Positions 35,001 to 47,086 of a stretch of 64,000 bases of DNA are shown in pieces. Origin of the DNA: Marisa cornuarietis (lineage: Eukaryota > Mollusca > Gastropoda > Architaenioglossa > Ampullariidae); contig SMMW01000585.1 in the NCBI GenBank assembly GCA_004794655.1, forward strand, positions 9,795,501-9,859,500, read 5' to 3'. The position numbers were made by a program, and so were the translations under genes. The notes beneath the pieces were generated by a model. It saw only the letters and a program-made list of their open reading frames with translations. It was not told the DNA's origin and made no database searches. The number at the start of each line of letters is the position of its first letter. The first letter of the stretch is position 1.

Positions 35001-37001
35001 GGGCAGACTGACGAGCGAAGGTTGATGTCTTCTATTGCACAGGAAGGCTTCCGTTTTATCATCGTTTAGTTTAAGCTTGTTTTTTACCATCCAGCCCTTG
35101 ACATCGCTAATAAAGCCTCTAGAGAGCTAATAGCAGAGTGAGACTCAGCCGGTGGAGTGGAACAGTAAAGCTGCATGTCGTCAGCATAGGATTGATGAGA
35201 AACCCTGAGACTGGATGCATGATGAAAGTGGTTTAGTGTACAGGATAAACAGAACTGGGCCAAGTACTGAGCCTTGGGGAACACCACAAAAGAGTGGAGC
35301 AGGGTGAGATGTTTGACCATCATCTAACACAGTCTGGGTCCTATCAGTGAGATAGGAGTTGAACCATGAGAGGGCAGATCCAGAAATTCCGTAGAGGGTG
35401 TGGAGTCTGTGAAGAAGCAGAGAGTGGTCTATAGTGTCGAATGCAGCAGACAGGTCCAGTAGAGTTAAGGGAGTAACATCACTGTCAAGGGCAGATAATA
35501 TGTCTGTTACCTTAGTAATAGTAGTCTCAGTGCGGTGAAAGGGTCTATATGCCGACTGAGCTTGTGGGAGAAGATGGTGCTCTTGTATGTAGGCACAGAG
35601 CTGTATCGAACCCATTTTCTCTATGACCTTCGAGAGAAAAGTTGGAAACTAGACAGTAGTTATTCAGCACATTGATGTCAAGCGTGGATTTCTTAAGGAG
35701 TGGCCTCATCAGCACATTTTTGAACAAAGATGGGAAAACACCTAACGACAAGCTGACATTGCATATAAGAAATATATCTGTGTATCTAATTTCTTTTACA
35801 TCTTCAGTTGAGATTATTTTACACTATATTCTGCTTTACATCAAATACATTTTAAAAAAGAATAAAATCGATGAAAATACTAAAATTCTACAATAATCAC
35901 TGACAAATCACCACAGATTGCTTGTTTTACTGAGATTATGAGCAACTGTATGGACTACAGAATAAAAGTTAGGAATTGGTACAGATCATGAGTACATATG
36001 TAGATAGACACACATACTTTTACAAATCATTTAATACACTGAGAAATGAGGAGACAGTATTTCAGCATTGTCATGAAATAATATATACAATATTGGTTCT
36101 TGTAGATAAAATCAGTTACAGGGTTGCTTAACTTGTTTCTTGAGTTTTATATAGCATTTTAAATTTTTAGCAAGTAGTCACAGAAATATGGCATAATTTA
36201 TTTACCACATTGAATGAACTTTTAATCTCCAGCTGTAATTTTTTTTTCTTTCTTTATGATTTGTGTATTATGATGTGATTTAACTCATTCATTATGGGTG
36301 TTTGAATGCAATTGAGCTTTAGCTATGAAGACATTCGCATTCACAGGTGCAAACTGTATGGGAATAATTAAAAATGCCTTAAATCTGGTCTATATCCAGG
36401 TGAATCTATTCCTATTCGATTGTTCCTGAGTGGTTACGAGCTGACGCCATCCATGCGTGACATCAACAAAAAGTTTTCAGTACGGTATTACCTCAACCTT
36501 GTTCTCGTGGATGAGGAGGAGAGGCGCTACTTCAAACAGCAGGTTAGAAGAACATAGGTGACCTTTTTTTTTTTTTTTTTGTACACCATCCAGAAATGGG
36601 GCTCTTCTTCCATCTGATTAATTTTCAGTTTTTGGCATCTCAGATTTTTGTGGACTATTTTCAGCTTAAAATAGATGACAGACCTGTTCTGATAGAATAA
36701 TATTCTGTTCACACTCCTTTCACCCATTCTTCCAGTTTTGGGCGCTTCTCATGGACATATTGTGTTTTTAAATTATGTTCAATAAATTTTATTTTTGCGG
36801 ATAAGGACAAGCACATCCTACATGCTCAGCATACTTTGCTTGCAGGAGATCATTATCTTCCGCAAAGCTGACAAAACGCGCAAGAACTACCAGGCAGCCA
36901 TGAGCCATCATCATCCCACCAACCCTCCCAATATGGCTGCTGTTGCATCAGCAAAAGAGGATATTGCTGAAGATAACAGTGCTGCTGCAGGTGATAACTG
37001 A
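26087..37001 (+). CDS. VPS26: VPS26 retromer subunit, ten coding exons including a mutually exclusive pair
   Basis: Arrestin-fold subunit of the retromer (with VPS35 and VPS29) that retrieves cargo from endosomes. Exons: 26087-26089, 26530-26673, 26973-27048, 31063-31219, 31581-31745, then either 32377-32483 (6a) or 32942-33048 (6b), 33696-33764, 36400-36542, 36846-37001. With one exon 6 the frame is continuous for 339 residues (human VPS26A 327, VPS26B 336). Landmarks: SFFGFGQSAEVDIVLDG, SVSG-like TVSGKV, KPYESYTGANVRLRYFLRV, NSIKMEVGIEDCLHIEFEYN, KYHLKDVIVGKIYFLLVRI, AKYEIMDGAPVRGESIPIRL, MRDINKKFSVRYYLNLVLVD, RRYFKQQEIIIFRK. The tail (MSHHHPTNPPNMAAV... to GDN) is family-variable. The start is inferred: ATG at 26087 in good context (A at -3) is directly followed by a GTAGTG donor and joins the exon that opens SFFGFG. 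Confidence 0.93.
27229..27790 (-). mobile_element. CR1/L2-type LINE, 3'-terminal fragment
   Basis: In VPS26 intron 3, antisense. The minus strand reads YQPPRSVRSAHARFLSIPCI, RLDTFGRCCFSFSGPSIRNG, LPLSL and SGLKTYLFWKHLSYSY, the standard C-terminus of CR1/L2 reverse transcriptases (RSLRSxxxxxLxxP / SFxxxGPxxWNxLPxxL / FKxxLKTxLF). The 3' end at the low-coordinate side has TAGCGTATTTCCCC and an AATAATA run. It is 5'-truncated. Confidence 0.75.
30182..30667 (-). mobile_element. RTE-like LINE copy B, strongly 5'-truncated
   Basis: In VPS26 intron 3, antisense. It is nearly identical (about a dozen differences over some 475 bp by eye) to 10152-10665 of copy A. It covers only the RT C-terminus and tail (ITNKIQTFVNRCLRHILNIR, WERTNQKPASQDIRKRKWGW, GRPRETWRRS). 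A short direct repeat GACTTC at 30176-30181 and 30668-30673 may be the target-site duplication. Confidence 0.85.
32377..32483 (+). other. VPS26 alternative exon 6a
   Basis: 107 nt, bounded by GCTAG acceptor and GTAACT donor. Completes a lysine codon from exon 5 and encodes YHLKDVIVGKIYFLLVRIKI followed by RYMELAIVRRETTGAG. It has the same length and phases as 32942-33048. The N-terminal 20 residues are identical to 6b despite about 11 synonymous differences; the C-terminal part differs at seven positions. Confidence 0.85.
32942..33048 (+). other. VPS26 alternative exon 6b
   Basis: 107 nt, acceptor TTGCAG, donor GTATTT. Encodes YHLKDVIVGKIYFLLVRIKI followed by KHMELQVIKRETTGTG, closest to the vertebrate VPS26 sequence (KHMEL/QHMEL). 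Using both exons or neither would shift the frame. Confidence 0.88.
34421..35762 (-). mobile_element. CR1/L2-type LINE, 5'-truncated, frame-broken
   Basis: In VPS26 intron 7, antisense. In minus-strand order: MRPLLKKSTLDINVLNNY; LLPQAQSAYRPFHRTETTI; the catalytic-Asp block LLDLSAAFDTIDHSLLL; GVPQGSVLGPVLF; YADDMQLY (35170-35200); WMVKNKLKLNDDKTEAFL; then the SVRNLGFIVTADKTLDKHV thumb region. The catalytic YADD is intact but the frame is broken at several points. The 3' end is non-coding and finishes ATAGCACATATTCAC...AATAATAATA at 34421. No clear target-site duplication found. Confidence 0.85.
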
Positions 37002-40000
37002 CAGGACTGTTCTTCGCCATCATCAGTGTGATCAAAGAGTTCAGAGCATGGGAAAGCAGCTTGTGTTAGGCTGGTTTGATGTTACATCTGAGAACAATCA
37101 AGAGTGCAGAGTGTGAGCTGCATTACTTAAATCTGTGCGTAAGCATGCTTGAGTGAGGAAAGCAAGGTACAAGGGAAAAGCTAGGACATAATGAAGATCA
37201 GAGAAAACCTGAAAGATAAAGATATGTGAATGAGTGGCCATTACTTTTGTTTTTCTTCTGTCTGTACCTTACAGACTTAAAGGCTGCCCGTTCGTCTGCC
37301 TGAATAAGTAGTTTTATTGAAGCCACTGTGTGCTGTATTGTCAGTCAGTGGTGGTAATAATGATCAGAGATGCATGGATGTGTGTGTGCTCTTGTAATTT
37401 CTTGTTTTGTGTGACTGAACCTTACATTGATTATTCCATGAGAATGTAAATTAGTTGGAAACTTACATGCAAATCTGTTTGTACCCTGCTGGGCTTTATG
37501 GCTACATGCAAGCCTCTTGTTTTGTTGTTCACTAGTCACATCTGGTTTCTGAACATGGCATAGTACAGATCATTCTCCCTAGAATTTTGAGGCATTTAAA
37601 GATAAAATAGTAAACGCTGTCACTTGTATGCTCATGTGTTTGACCACATGTCTGAGATAGTAGCAGCTTAGAGTCTACAATAAATAAATAAATAAATAAC
37701 ATGTTTGGTTCTGTGCCAGTAAAAAGGAGGATTTTAGAAGATACTTTGTGCTATAGCTGGTGCAGGCCTTTAAAATTAGGCAACTTAATGTTTGGTGTGT
37801 AGTTTGCTTAATTTGCTACATGGCTCTTTTCTGTTTCATTCTGTTTCCTTTTCTATTCTTAATCTACTTGTTATTTCAGTTTAATTGATATGTTGAGAAA
37901 GAAATGTTTCAGGTATAAAATCATTACAAACATTGATGCACAAAACATCCACGATTATTTTTCCAAATTGTATGGACGGACACACACACACACACATACA
38001 CAGAGTTAACCCACATATTTTCTGTATTTTCTATGGGAAACAAAGCAAAAGATTGAAATCACATTTTTGTGTGTAGATTCATGTCTATTGCAGTTTGCAT
38101 CATTGCAAACTTTAGCTTGCCACTGTCAGCAGCTTGCACAATAAGCCAGAGCAGAAAAATGCTTTTCACACCCTGATGTGTCCATTGTGGACGAAACAAG
38201 TCAGCTTGCATTCCTATATACACTTGCTTGAACAAAGAAGAGACAGTACGTTGATTAATTTTGCAACAGGTGTATTTTTTAAAATTGTCTTTCCTTTATT
38301 ACAGTTATCTATATTTAAAAAAAGATGTCATTGTTTTAATGTCTTTCTAAATTTTGGGTTAATAAACCAAAAATGCAGATTTTCAGTGCAGAATAAGAAA
38401 ATTTATCAGCAAAGGGCAAACAGCAATGATATATATATATACAGAGACACCATTTTATTAGCATGTGACACCTTATAAGGTATACCTGGGCAAATGACAA
38501 TGTTGAGCTGGGCAAATGAAAATGTTGAGCTAGGAGAAACAATAACATTTGATAATTCTATTAAAGTAGAAAGTGGACTCTTCCTGAAATAGCCTGGAAC
38601 AGTCTGGGATTCATAAACTGAACATTTTCAGTCGAAGCCTTTATTTTCAGGTGTTTTGTCATGATATAGCCCTAGTTGCTGGCATGGCCTAAAATTCAGC
38701 CTTTCAGATGTTTCACTCCATGTTGCTGTGGTGACACACCACGCCTTTTATCTTTAAGTAGCCACTGGTGATTATCATACATTTTATTTACACGGAGTGA
38801 GATGGTTTTAAGGCTGTGCTGTTGTGTATACACAATGTTGTACATACATTCATATAAAGAGTGCATACACATGCTCAAATGTTTTTGTTAGACTTTAGAA
38901 GTGTTGAGTGGAAGAGAAGTCTTGAAGGCTGACAATTGTTGAGGGTTGGACCAAAGAGATCCAGACTGTGGCAAAATGTGCATGGGCTAGATTCTAGATT
39001 GCATAGCAAAATCTAAGGATGTTGAAAATCTAATCCAAAGCACTTCTGAAGGATGTTTTTAGGTGGAAACCATCGCAGGCTTCACATAGTTCAGATTTTT
39101 TTTCCAGAGGGTAAAGGTATGAAGAAGTGTCTGTAACAGTTCTAATTTGTGCAACTGTGTTAGGAAATGGTAAGGATGCTGCATGCTTAAGAGTTAATAG
39201 TTTTGGTGTATTTATTGTGTAGCCTTTTGTGTCCTTTAAAGTGCTGCTCTTTGCTTATACCAGGCTTTGCAAGCAGTTCCCCATTACTTTTGTCCTTGTC
39301 ATTTTATGGTGTGTCTGGTGGTATCATTGGTTCTGTTCAAGCAGGTAATAAATCAGCTGTTTATCTTTTGTTGAATTTTTGTATTCCTTTCTTGCCAATT
39401 GACCATCATAAAACGTCTACATCTGGCATGAGCAAAATTATTATTTTTTTCTTTGGGGGAGGGGGGGTCTTTTCAATCAATAAAGTGACTTGCAACTAGA
39501 ATACAATGTTTTGTCATCACAGCTGCCATGAGTCTGAAAAACAGTTTGTTACAATATTGTGTCGTGGTTCGCTCACTCGCCTCTCAAAGCTATTTTTTCT
39601 GTACGCTTCCTTCTTGTCTTTATTGCTTTTATTATCAATTTTTAATTTTTTTCTGTTGGGGGTCACTTTAACACAATTCTTGTGGTGTCAGCTCTTATCC
39701 TTCTAGTGAACCACAGCTCAGGAACTCTTACCTGTATTAGATGCAATATGGCCATTGTGATCTTTCAGCTTAGTCTTAAAACATGCCTGCAAGTTTCACA
39801 AGCGTGATGTGTAGTATGTTGATAGTCCTGCTTATACTGAGCTATGTACCCCTTTGTTGATTTGGCTGTTCTGTTTTATATTTGAATCTTCATTATCGAT
39901 ATATTGCTTTGTTACTTTAAGCAAGCATTGTCAATTTTCTCTTCTTTCCCATGCCCATACTTCATATTTTTTTCAATATGCCTGAAGAAGGCAGTGCTTT

Positions 40001-43000
40001 GATTGTGAAAGGAAGGCAACTTTCTGAGTTGCCTCAAAAAGACTGAGTTGGTGGTGTTGTAGATAGGCAGGAACATGCACAGTTTAAGTGCCAAGGTACC
40101 TGCTTGAGAGCATCATTGCAATCATGGCTGGTGCTGACCTGAGTCTGGGAGATAGTGGGTGACCTGAGTAACAAAGCCTGCAGGCTAGATTATACGGTGT
40201 CATAGGTTTGGGAGGATAAGTACGACAATCAAAAAAAGTCAGATTGTGTTTACAGCCATAATAATACTAACATGCACTTACTTTGTGGGGTAGAAGCTAG
40301 GTCATTTTGAAGGTAATTCTGCACCGAATTCGACCCTTCAGAAGGAAACAGACCTCAAAGGTTATTGGTACTATAAAGACCACCATCCAGGATATAGTCC
40401 TGTTTCCAAAACAAATCACCAAACTTTAGGTAGGTACTGAGGATTAAGACATTTCTGTGGCAGGTTTTTCCTTGCTAGGTATAACGCATGAAACAAGGTA
40501 GGTCAGAGGTGTCTTATAAGATCAACAAGGGTGAGAATGAAGTGTCTTTAGTTAAAACTAAGGTGGGAAAATGACCTTTGAAAGTCTAAATGGCGTTAGC
40601 TGCCCCAGACAAATATAAAGACTTGCATTTAACAAAAGGGAAAAGATGGACCAGTCTCTTTTCCTTAGCACTCATTTTTGTGGAAGTGGAAGTTGTTAGA
40701 ACTTTTCAAGTCAGATTCAAAGGATAACCATTGACATGCAATGGGCACTTAGTTTTCAAAGACTGCATTACAACTGTAGCATTTCATTTTGAACAGTGCT
40801 TCACTGAAGGTATATATACAGATTCAAATTTGCCATACCTAGTTTGGTTTTTTTCTTTTTTCAGATGAACCAGTGTGCACAGCCTTTTAATTTGTAAGTA
40901 GGTGCTTGTTTTTGTGAGACTGCAGATGGGGTATATCTAATGGATGTACAACATCTTGTAAACTGTAGAAAATCCTGTTTTATCATTGATTCCATGTTCA
41001 TTCATCAGTGGGGAATTCCCATTAATATTGTTCATGTATTGGTGTTTTAGGCTGTATTTGCAAGTTTCATCCTGCTAATTCCTTGTTCAAGCATTTAAAG
41101 TGTCTTCATCCTACCCCCCACTCCCATTCATAACTTTTTTAAAGATAATCAAGACATGGTGCAATTTTGTAACACCTTTATTCACAACTGTTCCTTGCCA
41201 TGTAATTATTTTTGTTAATGTTATGTATGGTTTAAATAATTGTCTAAGAAAGGTGGGAAGTGGGTGGATGTTTGTTGTAAGAATCTGACGTTTGGTGCTG
41301 GGCAAGTCTTACATGACCCAAGCATATGTTTAAGCTGTTTGGTAATTTCATCTTTTTTGTTTTGACAGCTTCTTCAGAACTTTTTGTATGGAAAGTAATT
41401 TTTCCAGTCTACCCTAACATGAACGCTACAGAAAAAAAGTCAATACGATCACATTATGTTTTTGAGTGGTAAAGAAACTGAGTGCCTGCCATCCTAGCAA
41501 ATGCATCGTACTTAGATGATGTCGTCTATTTTTAGTAGATTTCATGCACTCTACATTTGACTGTATTTTAATGTAGTACCAGGATAAGGTTCAAGCACCA
41601 ATCTGTGCAGTCAACTTTCATGTTACACTTTTTTTCCCATATTGCACTGTTTCTGTCAAGATTGATGATGTCCAAGTATTAGAAAAATCCTTGCTGCAAT
41701 ATTTCACTATGTCTGGCAGTTATTTTTTTATGCTTTGTGTTAGATATCCAGCTCTCAACTACAAAATATTTGTACACGTTAATCCATTAATTTACAAATT
41801 GCGTTCCTTGGACTTGGGCAAGAACATTTTCCTATGGCAGGTCTCCTTGCCTTTATCTGGAGTTGTGAGCAGCTTGTTGCACCTTTTATATATCTTATAA
41901 ATCCCATGGCCTTTTGGGTTATGTGCATGAGGTCGTGCATATTTTTTGGTGCATATTCTCTATATACTTTTTGTGAAAAGCTTGTGCCAAAGAATTTCAC
42001 AGTAATACGAAGAACAACCCAGACAGTAACAGTAAATAATGTTCAGTTTTCTTTAGACATGATGATGCACTGGATAGCAGGTCATTGTTGGATGTAATAT
42101 AAAGTGTATTAGCACAAGCACATATGTAAGGCAAAGTACTGACTGACCAAGAAATAGGCCTGTTATGGGAGAATGTGCTTTTCAAGTTTTTAATATTACT
42201 ACATTGCAATATACTACTCAAGCAGTTTAATACAGCCACAGTTCGTTATCATACCCTCACAACTCTTTATCTTGCTATCCCTGTAATTTATGATTAACAG
42301 ATTTTCCCCAGAGTTACTCCCAGTAATAGATCACATACACCAACCACTCCCTCGTTGATGTCACCACCCTTGTGTTTTGCCCAACAATTGATACAAGATG
42401 TTGGGACTATAGTTCTGACCAAGTCCTTGATTGTACATTTGCTTTTTCATTTCATTTTGTATGTTAAGGTACTCCAGTTTTTTTCAACACTGTTTAGGAC
42501 AAATAGCTGCATATGCAGATATGCAGGCTAAAAATTAGAAAGTAGGTGTAGGAAAGATTTTTAACAAAATAATTCCACAATGTAGAGCTTTGTTTGCTGA
42601 GGTGAGTGAACATTGTTTCTGGTATTAGCTTCCCTTTCTGCATCTTTTTTAGTTGCTGTATCCATTTTCAGAACGATTTCATCAAATTCTGAAATCTCAA
42701 AATGTGTGCCACAAGACATGACTTGTAGCTGGTGGTATTTAATGTCTAGAAGTAAATAGTGTAGTATCATACTTGTGATTATTAACGTCTGTTAATTCTT
42801 TAGCTAGTATTTTCAACTTTTTTCCATGTTAGCCAAGCTTTTCACAGAAAATGCAAGTGAAACATCGCAGCTGTGTGCACGAGTGGGCATACACACATCT
42901 TCAGAGATCCCTTCACTCAATTTAGCAGTGGCTAGAAGCTTTTTCCACCACCCTCATTGTATCATGTGTACATATGGTGAAATGTTGTACAGAGATGTGA

Positions 43001-43379
43001 GACTGTATATTTATTGCTCACTCTGATGTACATGTACAGTCGACAAGTTGAATAGCAGTTTATTCAGTGCTGAGTGTGCCCTCGGGCACAGTGTTGCAGT
43101 CATTAACTACACAGCATTGAATAAATACACGAATGCAGCTATGGCTTGTTCTGATAATTGTGAAAGAATGAATAAAAAGTTGATTGGAACCAACAAAAAG
43201 CCATTTTTTTTAAGATGCGAGATTTCACTTTTAGAATTCAGTTAAAATGGTGTGAATGCTAGTGGTATGCCAACAGGTATGAATGATGACAAGAATCGTT
43301 TTAAAAAAAGTTTGTAGTTGGTTGCATGTGTACTCAACTTCCTCAAGAACAAAATGTGCAAATAATATATACCTTGACC
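37002..43379. other. VPS26 3'UTR and intergenic sequence
   Basis: No further gene recognised. Candidate poly(A) signals for VPS26 are the AATAAATAAATAAATAAAT run at 37679, AATAAA at 39479-39484 and AATAAA at 43130-43135. Simple repeats include (CA)n at about 37980-38000 and (AT)n at about 38431-38440. Confidence 0.4.
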
Positions 43380-43395
43380 ATGCACCTTTCCCACC

Positions 43396-46300
43396 ACCAA
43401 TTGGTGAACTTACCTTGTAGTGGTGTGGCGGCTTGTGTGCCTCGTCGATCCACAGAGCTATGTCGGCAGGAGCCTTGTGTACCCATTCATGTAAAACACA
43501 AGCTGTTACAGAAACCACAACAATATCACAACAGGGGCCTGGTCGGGAAGATTCTTCTCTAGAAGAGCTTATGATGCATGCTGGTGAAAGCCTTAGGGAA
43601 GCCAGCTCGCCAACTCATCTTCTAACGACCAAGGCAAGAACCAGGATAGGGACCTGGAACATCAGAACCCTCTATGGGAAATCAGCTCAAGTGACAAGTG
43701 AAATGAGAAAATACAAAATCAGGGTTCTCGGGTTATGAAAACCAGATGGAATGGAAGTGGCCAGACCAGACTAACATCAGGAGAAACCATTATTTAGATC
43801 AGTATGGGAGACCTAAATGCTAAAGTGGGAGATGACAACACCAACAGGGAGCTCATCATGGGAAGACACTGTACCGGCACCTTCAATGAACACGGGGAGC
43901 TCTTCACAGACTTCTGCGCTTTCAATGACCATGTCATTAGTGGCACTGTGTTCCCACACAAAAATATACACAAGACAACGTGGAATTCCCCAGATGGCCA
44001 GATGGAAAGCTAGATTGACCGTTTAACAGTTGCTCGAAAGTGGAGAAGGGGTCTCCAAGATGTCAGAGTGAGAAGAGGAACACATGTTGCTTTAGACCAC
44101 CATCTCCTAATAGCAGTCTTCAAGATCAAGCTGAAGTCCTTCACCGATCAAGCTGGCAGACCACACCACAAATTCAATACTCAATACCTCAAGAACAAGG
44201 AGACGAGGGAAATTTATAACTGTGAAATCAAGAATAAGTACAGGTATTGCTCGACTTACGACCATGATTGGTTCTGACAGATCGGTCGTAACTCGATTTG
44301 GTCGTAAGTCGAGTAGGCTATGTACGGCACTCTGAAATGATGTTATAAAAATGTTCAAGTCATATTTTATCATAATTTTCTTTGTTTCAGTTCATGCCAT
44401 TTGTATCATCTCTACATCATTTTGTTTCTTATTTTTACATTCCTCAGGTTTAAGTAAAACACTCCATTACCAGTACAACTGGTTTAATATTTGCAAAACA
44501 TACAAAATACAGGTGTAAAAATACCATAGGAAACATTTTCCCAATTGCAAAACATATCAAAACCACCTGGGCAACGTTCGCGCTGCCAGACGCGGAGTAG
44601 TCGTGGCTAGCGATTGTGGTGGTAAGTCGCATAGGTCGTAAGTCGATCAATCCCTGTATGAGGCCCTTTCAGGACTGACAGAAGAATCAGTGGAAGAACA
44701 CTGGTCAACACTCAAGAGCATTTGGAAGACAACCTGTACAGATTTTCTAGGAAAGAAGGAAAGAAAACACAAGGAATTGATGACTCCAGAGACTTGGGCA
44801 ATGATTGAATCAAGAAAGGGACTAAAACAGAAGCTCAGCCAGTGCCTAGATCAGCAAGAGAAAGAAGGTCTCAGAGCAAAATACTGGGAAGCCAACCGCC
44901 AAGTGAAGAGGTCTGTAACGGAGGACAAGAGACGTTTCACCCTGAAACTGACAGAGGAAGCAGAGACAGCAGCCATACAGCCATACAGAGAAACATGAAG
45001 CGACTATACGAAATAACACCAAGTCTTTCCGGCAGGAGCTTAAACCCAAACAAGCCGGCGAAAGACAGATGGCAAGACCATAGCAAGCGATGCAGGACAA
45101 AGAGACCGCTGGATGGAGCACTTCGAAGAGATGCTGAATCGACCTCACCCACCATCCTTACCTGACATACCACCAGCAACTGGACAACTTCCCGTTAACA
45201 CCAGCCCTCCCACTAAGACAGAAATCATCAAAGCTATCAAAAGCATGAAAAGTGGCAAAAGTACCATCAGAAGCACTAAAGGCAGCCCTAGAAACAACAG
45301 CAACAATTTTACAGCCCCTCCTACACAAGATCTGGGAACAAGAGCTAATCCCAACAGACTGGAAATTAGGCCACCTGGTCAAATTACCAACGAAAGGAGA
45401 CCTCTCCCAGTGCAACAACTGGCGGGGGATCATGCTGCTGTCCATTCCCAGCAAAGTCCTGACAAGGATAATACTAGAGAGACTGAAGAAGGCACTAGAC
45501 AGGAGACTGAGACCAGAACAAGCAGAGTTTCGCCAGGATAAGTCATGCAGTGACCACATTGCAGCCCTACGTATCATCATTGAGCATTATATAGAATGGC
45601 AATCCTACCTTTATATAACCTTTGTGGATTTTGAGAAGGCATTTGAGAGTGTAGACAGGGACGTCATCTGGAGACTGATGAAGCACTATGGTATTCCGCC
45701 TAAATTCAGAAACATTATCCAGGGATTGTATGAAGACCCGTCCTGCCAAGTTATCCATAAGGGCAAACTCACTGAACCTTTCGTAAGGAGGACTGTCGTA
45801 AGACAGGGTTGCATATTATTGCCGACATTCTTCCTGATGGTCATAGACTGGAGTATGCGCAAGACAACCCACGACCACAACACCGGTATCCAGTGGATCT
45901 TCACCAAACACCTAGAGGACCTGGACTTTGCAGATGAAATTAGTCTCCTATCTCATCGGCAGCAGCATGCACAAACCAAACCGAGTAAGCTATCAGAGGA
46001 AGTAGAGAAGACTGGCCTAAAGATCAACAGAAAGAAGACTGAAGTGATGAAAATCAACAACAAACAGGAACTTCCAATCCATCTTCAAGGACAGAACATC
46101 CTGGAAACAGACCGCTTCACATACCTGGTGAGCATTGTCAACAAGGACGGTGGAGCGGACGACGACATCAGAAGCCACATAAACAAGGCCAGGCATGCTT
46201 TTAACACCCTACGCCCCATCTGGAACTCCCGAGCATTATCCCTCCGCAGTAAGACCCGCATCGTCAACACCAATGTGAAGGCAGTCCTACTGTATGGCTC

Positions 46301-46691
46301 TGAAACCTGGAGAGTGACAAACACCATCAACAACAAACTCCAGACCTTTACCAACCGATGCCTTCACCATATCCTGGGAATAAGATGGCCGGAAAAGATC
46401 TCCAATAGCAGCCTGTGAGAAAGAACTAACCAGAATGCCACTAGTCAAGACAAGATGGGCTGGATAAGACACACCCTGGGCAAACCAGCTGACACCATTG
46501 CCAGGCAGGCACTCGACTCAGGGGAAGAGGAGAGTTGGGAGGCCAAAACAGACTTGGAGAAGATCAGTAGAGAGAGAGAGGCAAAGGATGACGGAACCAC
46601 ATGAGGGGGGTGCTGCCCAAAACCGGGTCCGCTGGCGAGGTGTTGTTGCAGCCCTATGCTCTTCGAGTAGTAACAAGGAATGATGATGATG
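43396..46691 (+). mobile_element. RTE-like LINE copy C, near full length, inactive
   Basis: Bounded by a direct repeat: ATGCACCTTTCCCACC at 43380-43395 and ATGCACCTTTCCACC at 46692-46706. The 5' part (43396-43620) looks like UTR. Endonuclease remnants are RIGTWNIRTLYGKSAQV (about 43635), ISMGDLNAKVGDD (43801-43840) and the TWNSPDGQ(M/T)E block (about 43978). The middle of the endonuclease appears deleted. Reverse transcriptase runs 45252-46418: FVDFEKAFESVDRDVIWRL, RTVVRQGCILLP, DLDFADEISLLSH, YLVSIVNKDGGADDDI, VLLYGSETW. The FADD box reads FADE, and a stop follows ISNSSL. A C-terminal GRPKQTWRRS segment continues in another frame. It ends with (GAT)n. A MITE is inserted at 44241-44656. Confidence 0.88.
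44241..44656. mobile_element. Tigger/pogo-like MITE nested in LINE copy C
   Basis: 416 bp, flanked by TA on both sides (44239-44240 and 44657-44658). The 23-bp terminal inverted repeats are CAGGTATTGCTCGACTTACGACC and, on the other strand, CAGGGATTGATCGACTTACGACC (21/23 match). The CAGG...CGACTTACGACC ends and TA duplication are those of Tigger/pogo-group elements. There is no transposase frame, so it is non-autonomous. The left end contains a second inverted copy, GGTCGTAAGTCGAG at 44300-44313, so it is itself hairpin-forming. Removing the element and one TA restores a continuous LINE frame across the junction. Confidence 0.85.
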
Positions 46692-46709
46692 ATGCACCTT
46701 TCCACCATA

Positions 46710-46790
46710 GCAATAATAATAACTGAATTTGTAAAGCACATTTCCCCATGCGTATGCAAGCTCAATGCACTACGCATGAAAGATTACAAA
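46710..46790 (-). repeat. Short LINE/SINE 3'-end fragment with (AAT)n
   Basis: AATAATAATAACTGAATTTGTAAAGCAC is followed by ATGCGTATGCAAGCTCAATGCACTACG. The reverse complement shares GCATTGAGCT and the ATT-repeat end with 19050-19116. It abuts the right target-site duplication of LINE copy C. Confidence 0.5.
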
Positions 46791-47086
46791 AAACCAACAG
46801 CCAACCATACAAGAAACATGTGTCGGCAAACAGATAAAACCATGACCATGTTAGTTAATTGGTGTTTTATGCCATGTGAGCAACTAAGACTATCTCACGG
46901 CAAAAACAATGTACATGACCACTCAAAGGTTGACATAAAGAAATTGGAAAAGTATGTAGATTTCTCTTTTCTTACTTATGTTAAAAAAAACATTTTTAAA
47001 CACACATGGCCTATTATATCAGATGAAAATTTTGAATGGACTCTACACATGCCAGGATTGATCTGGAAAAGTGTTTGACAAAAAAG

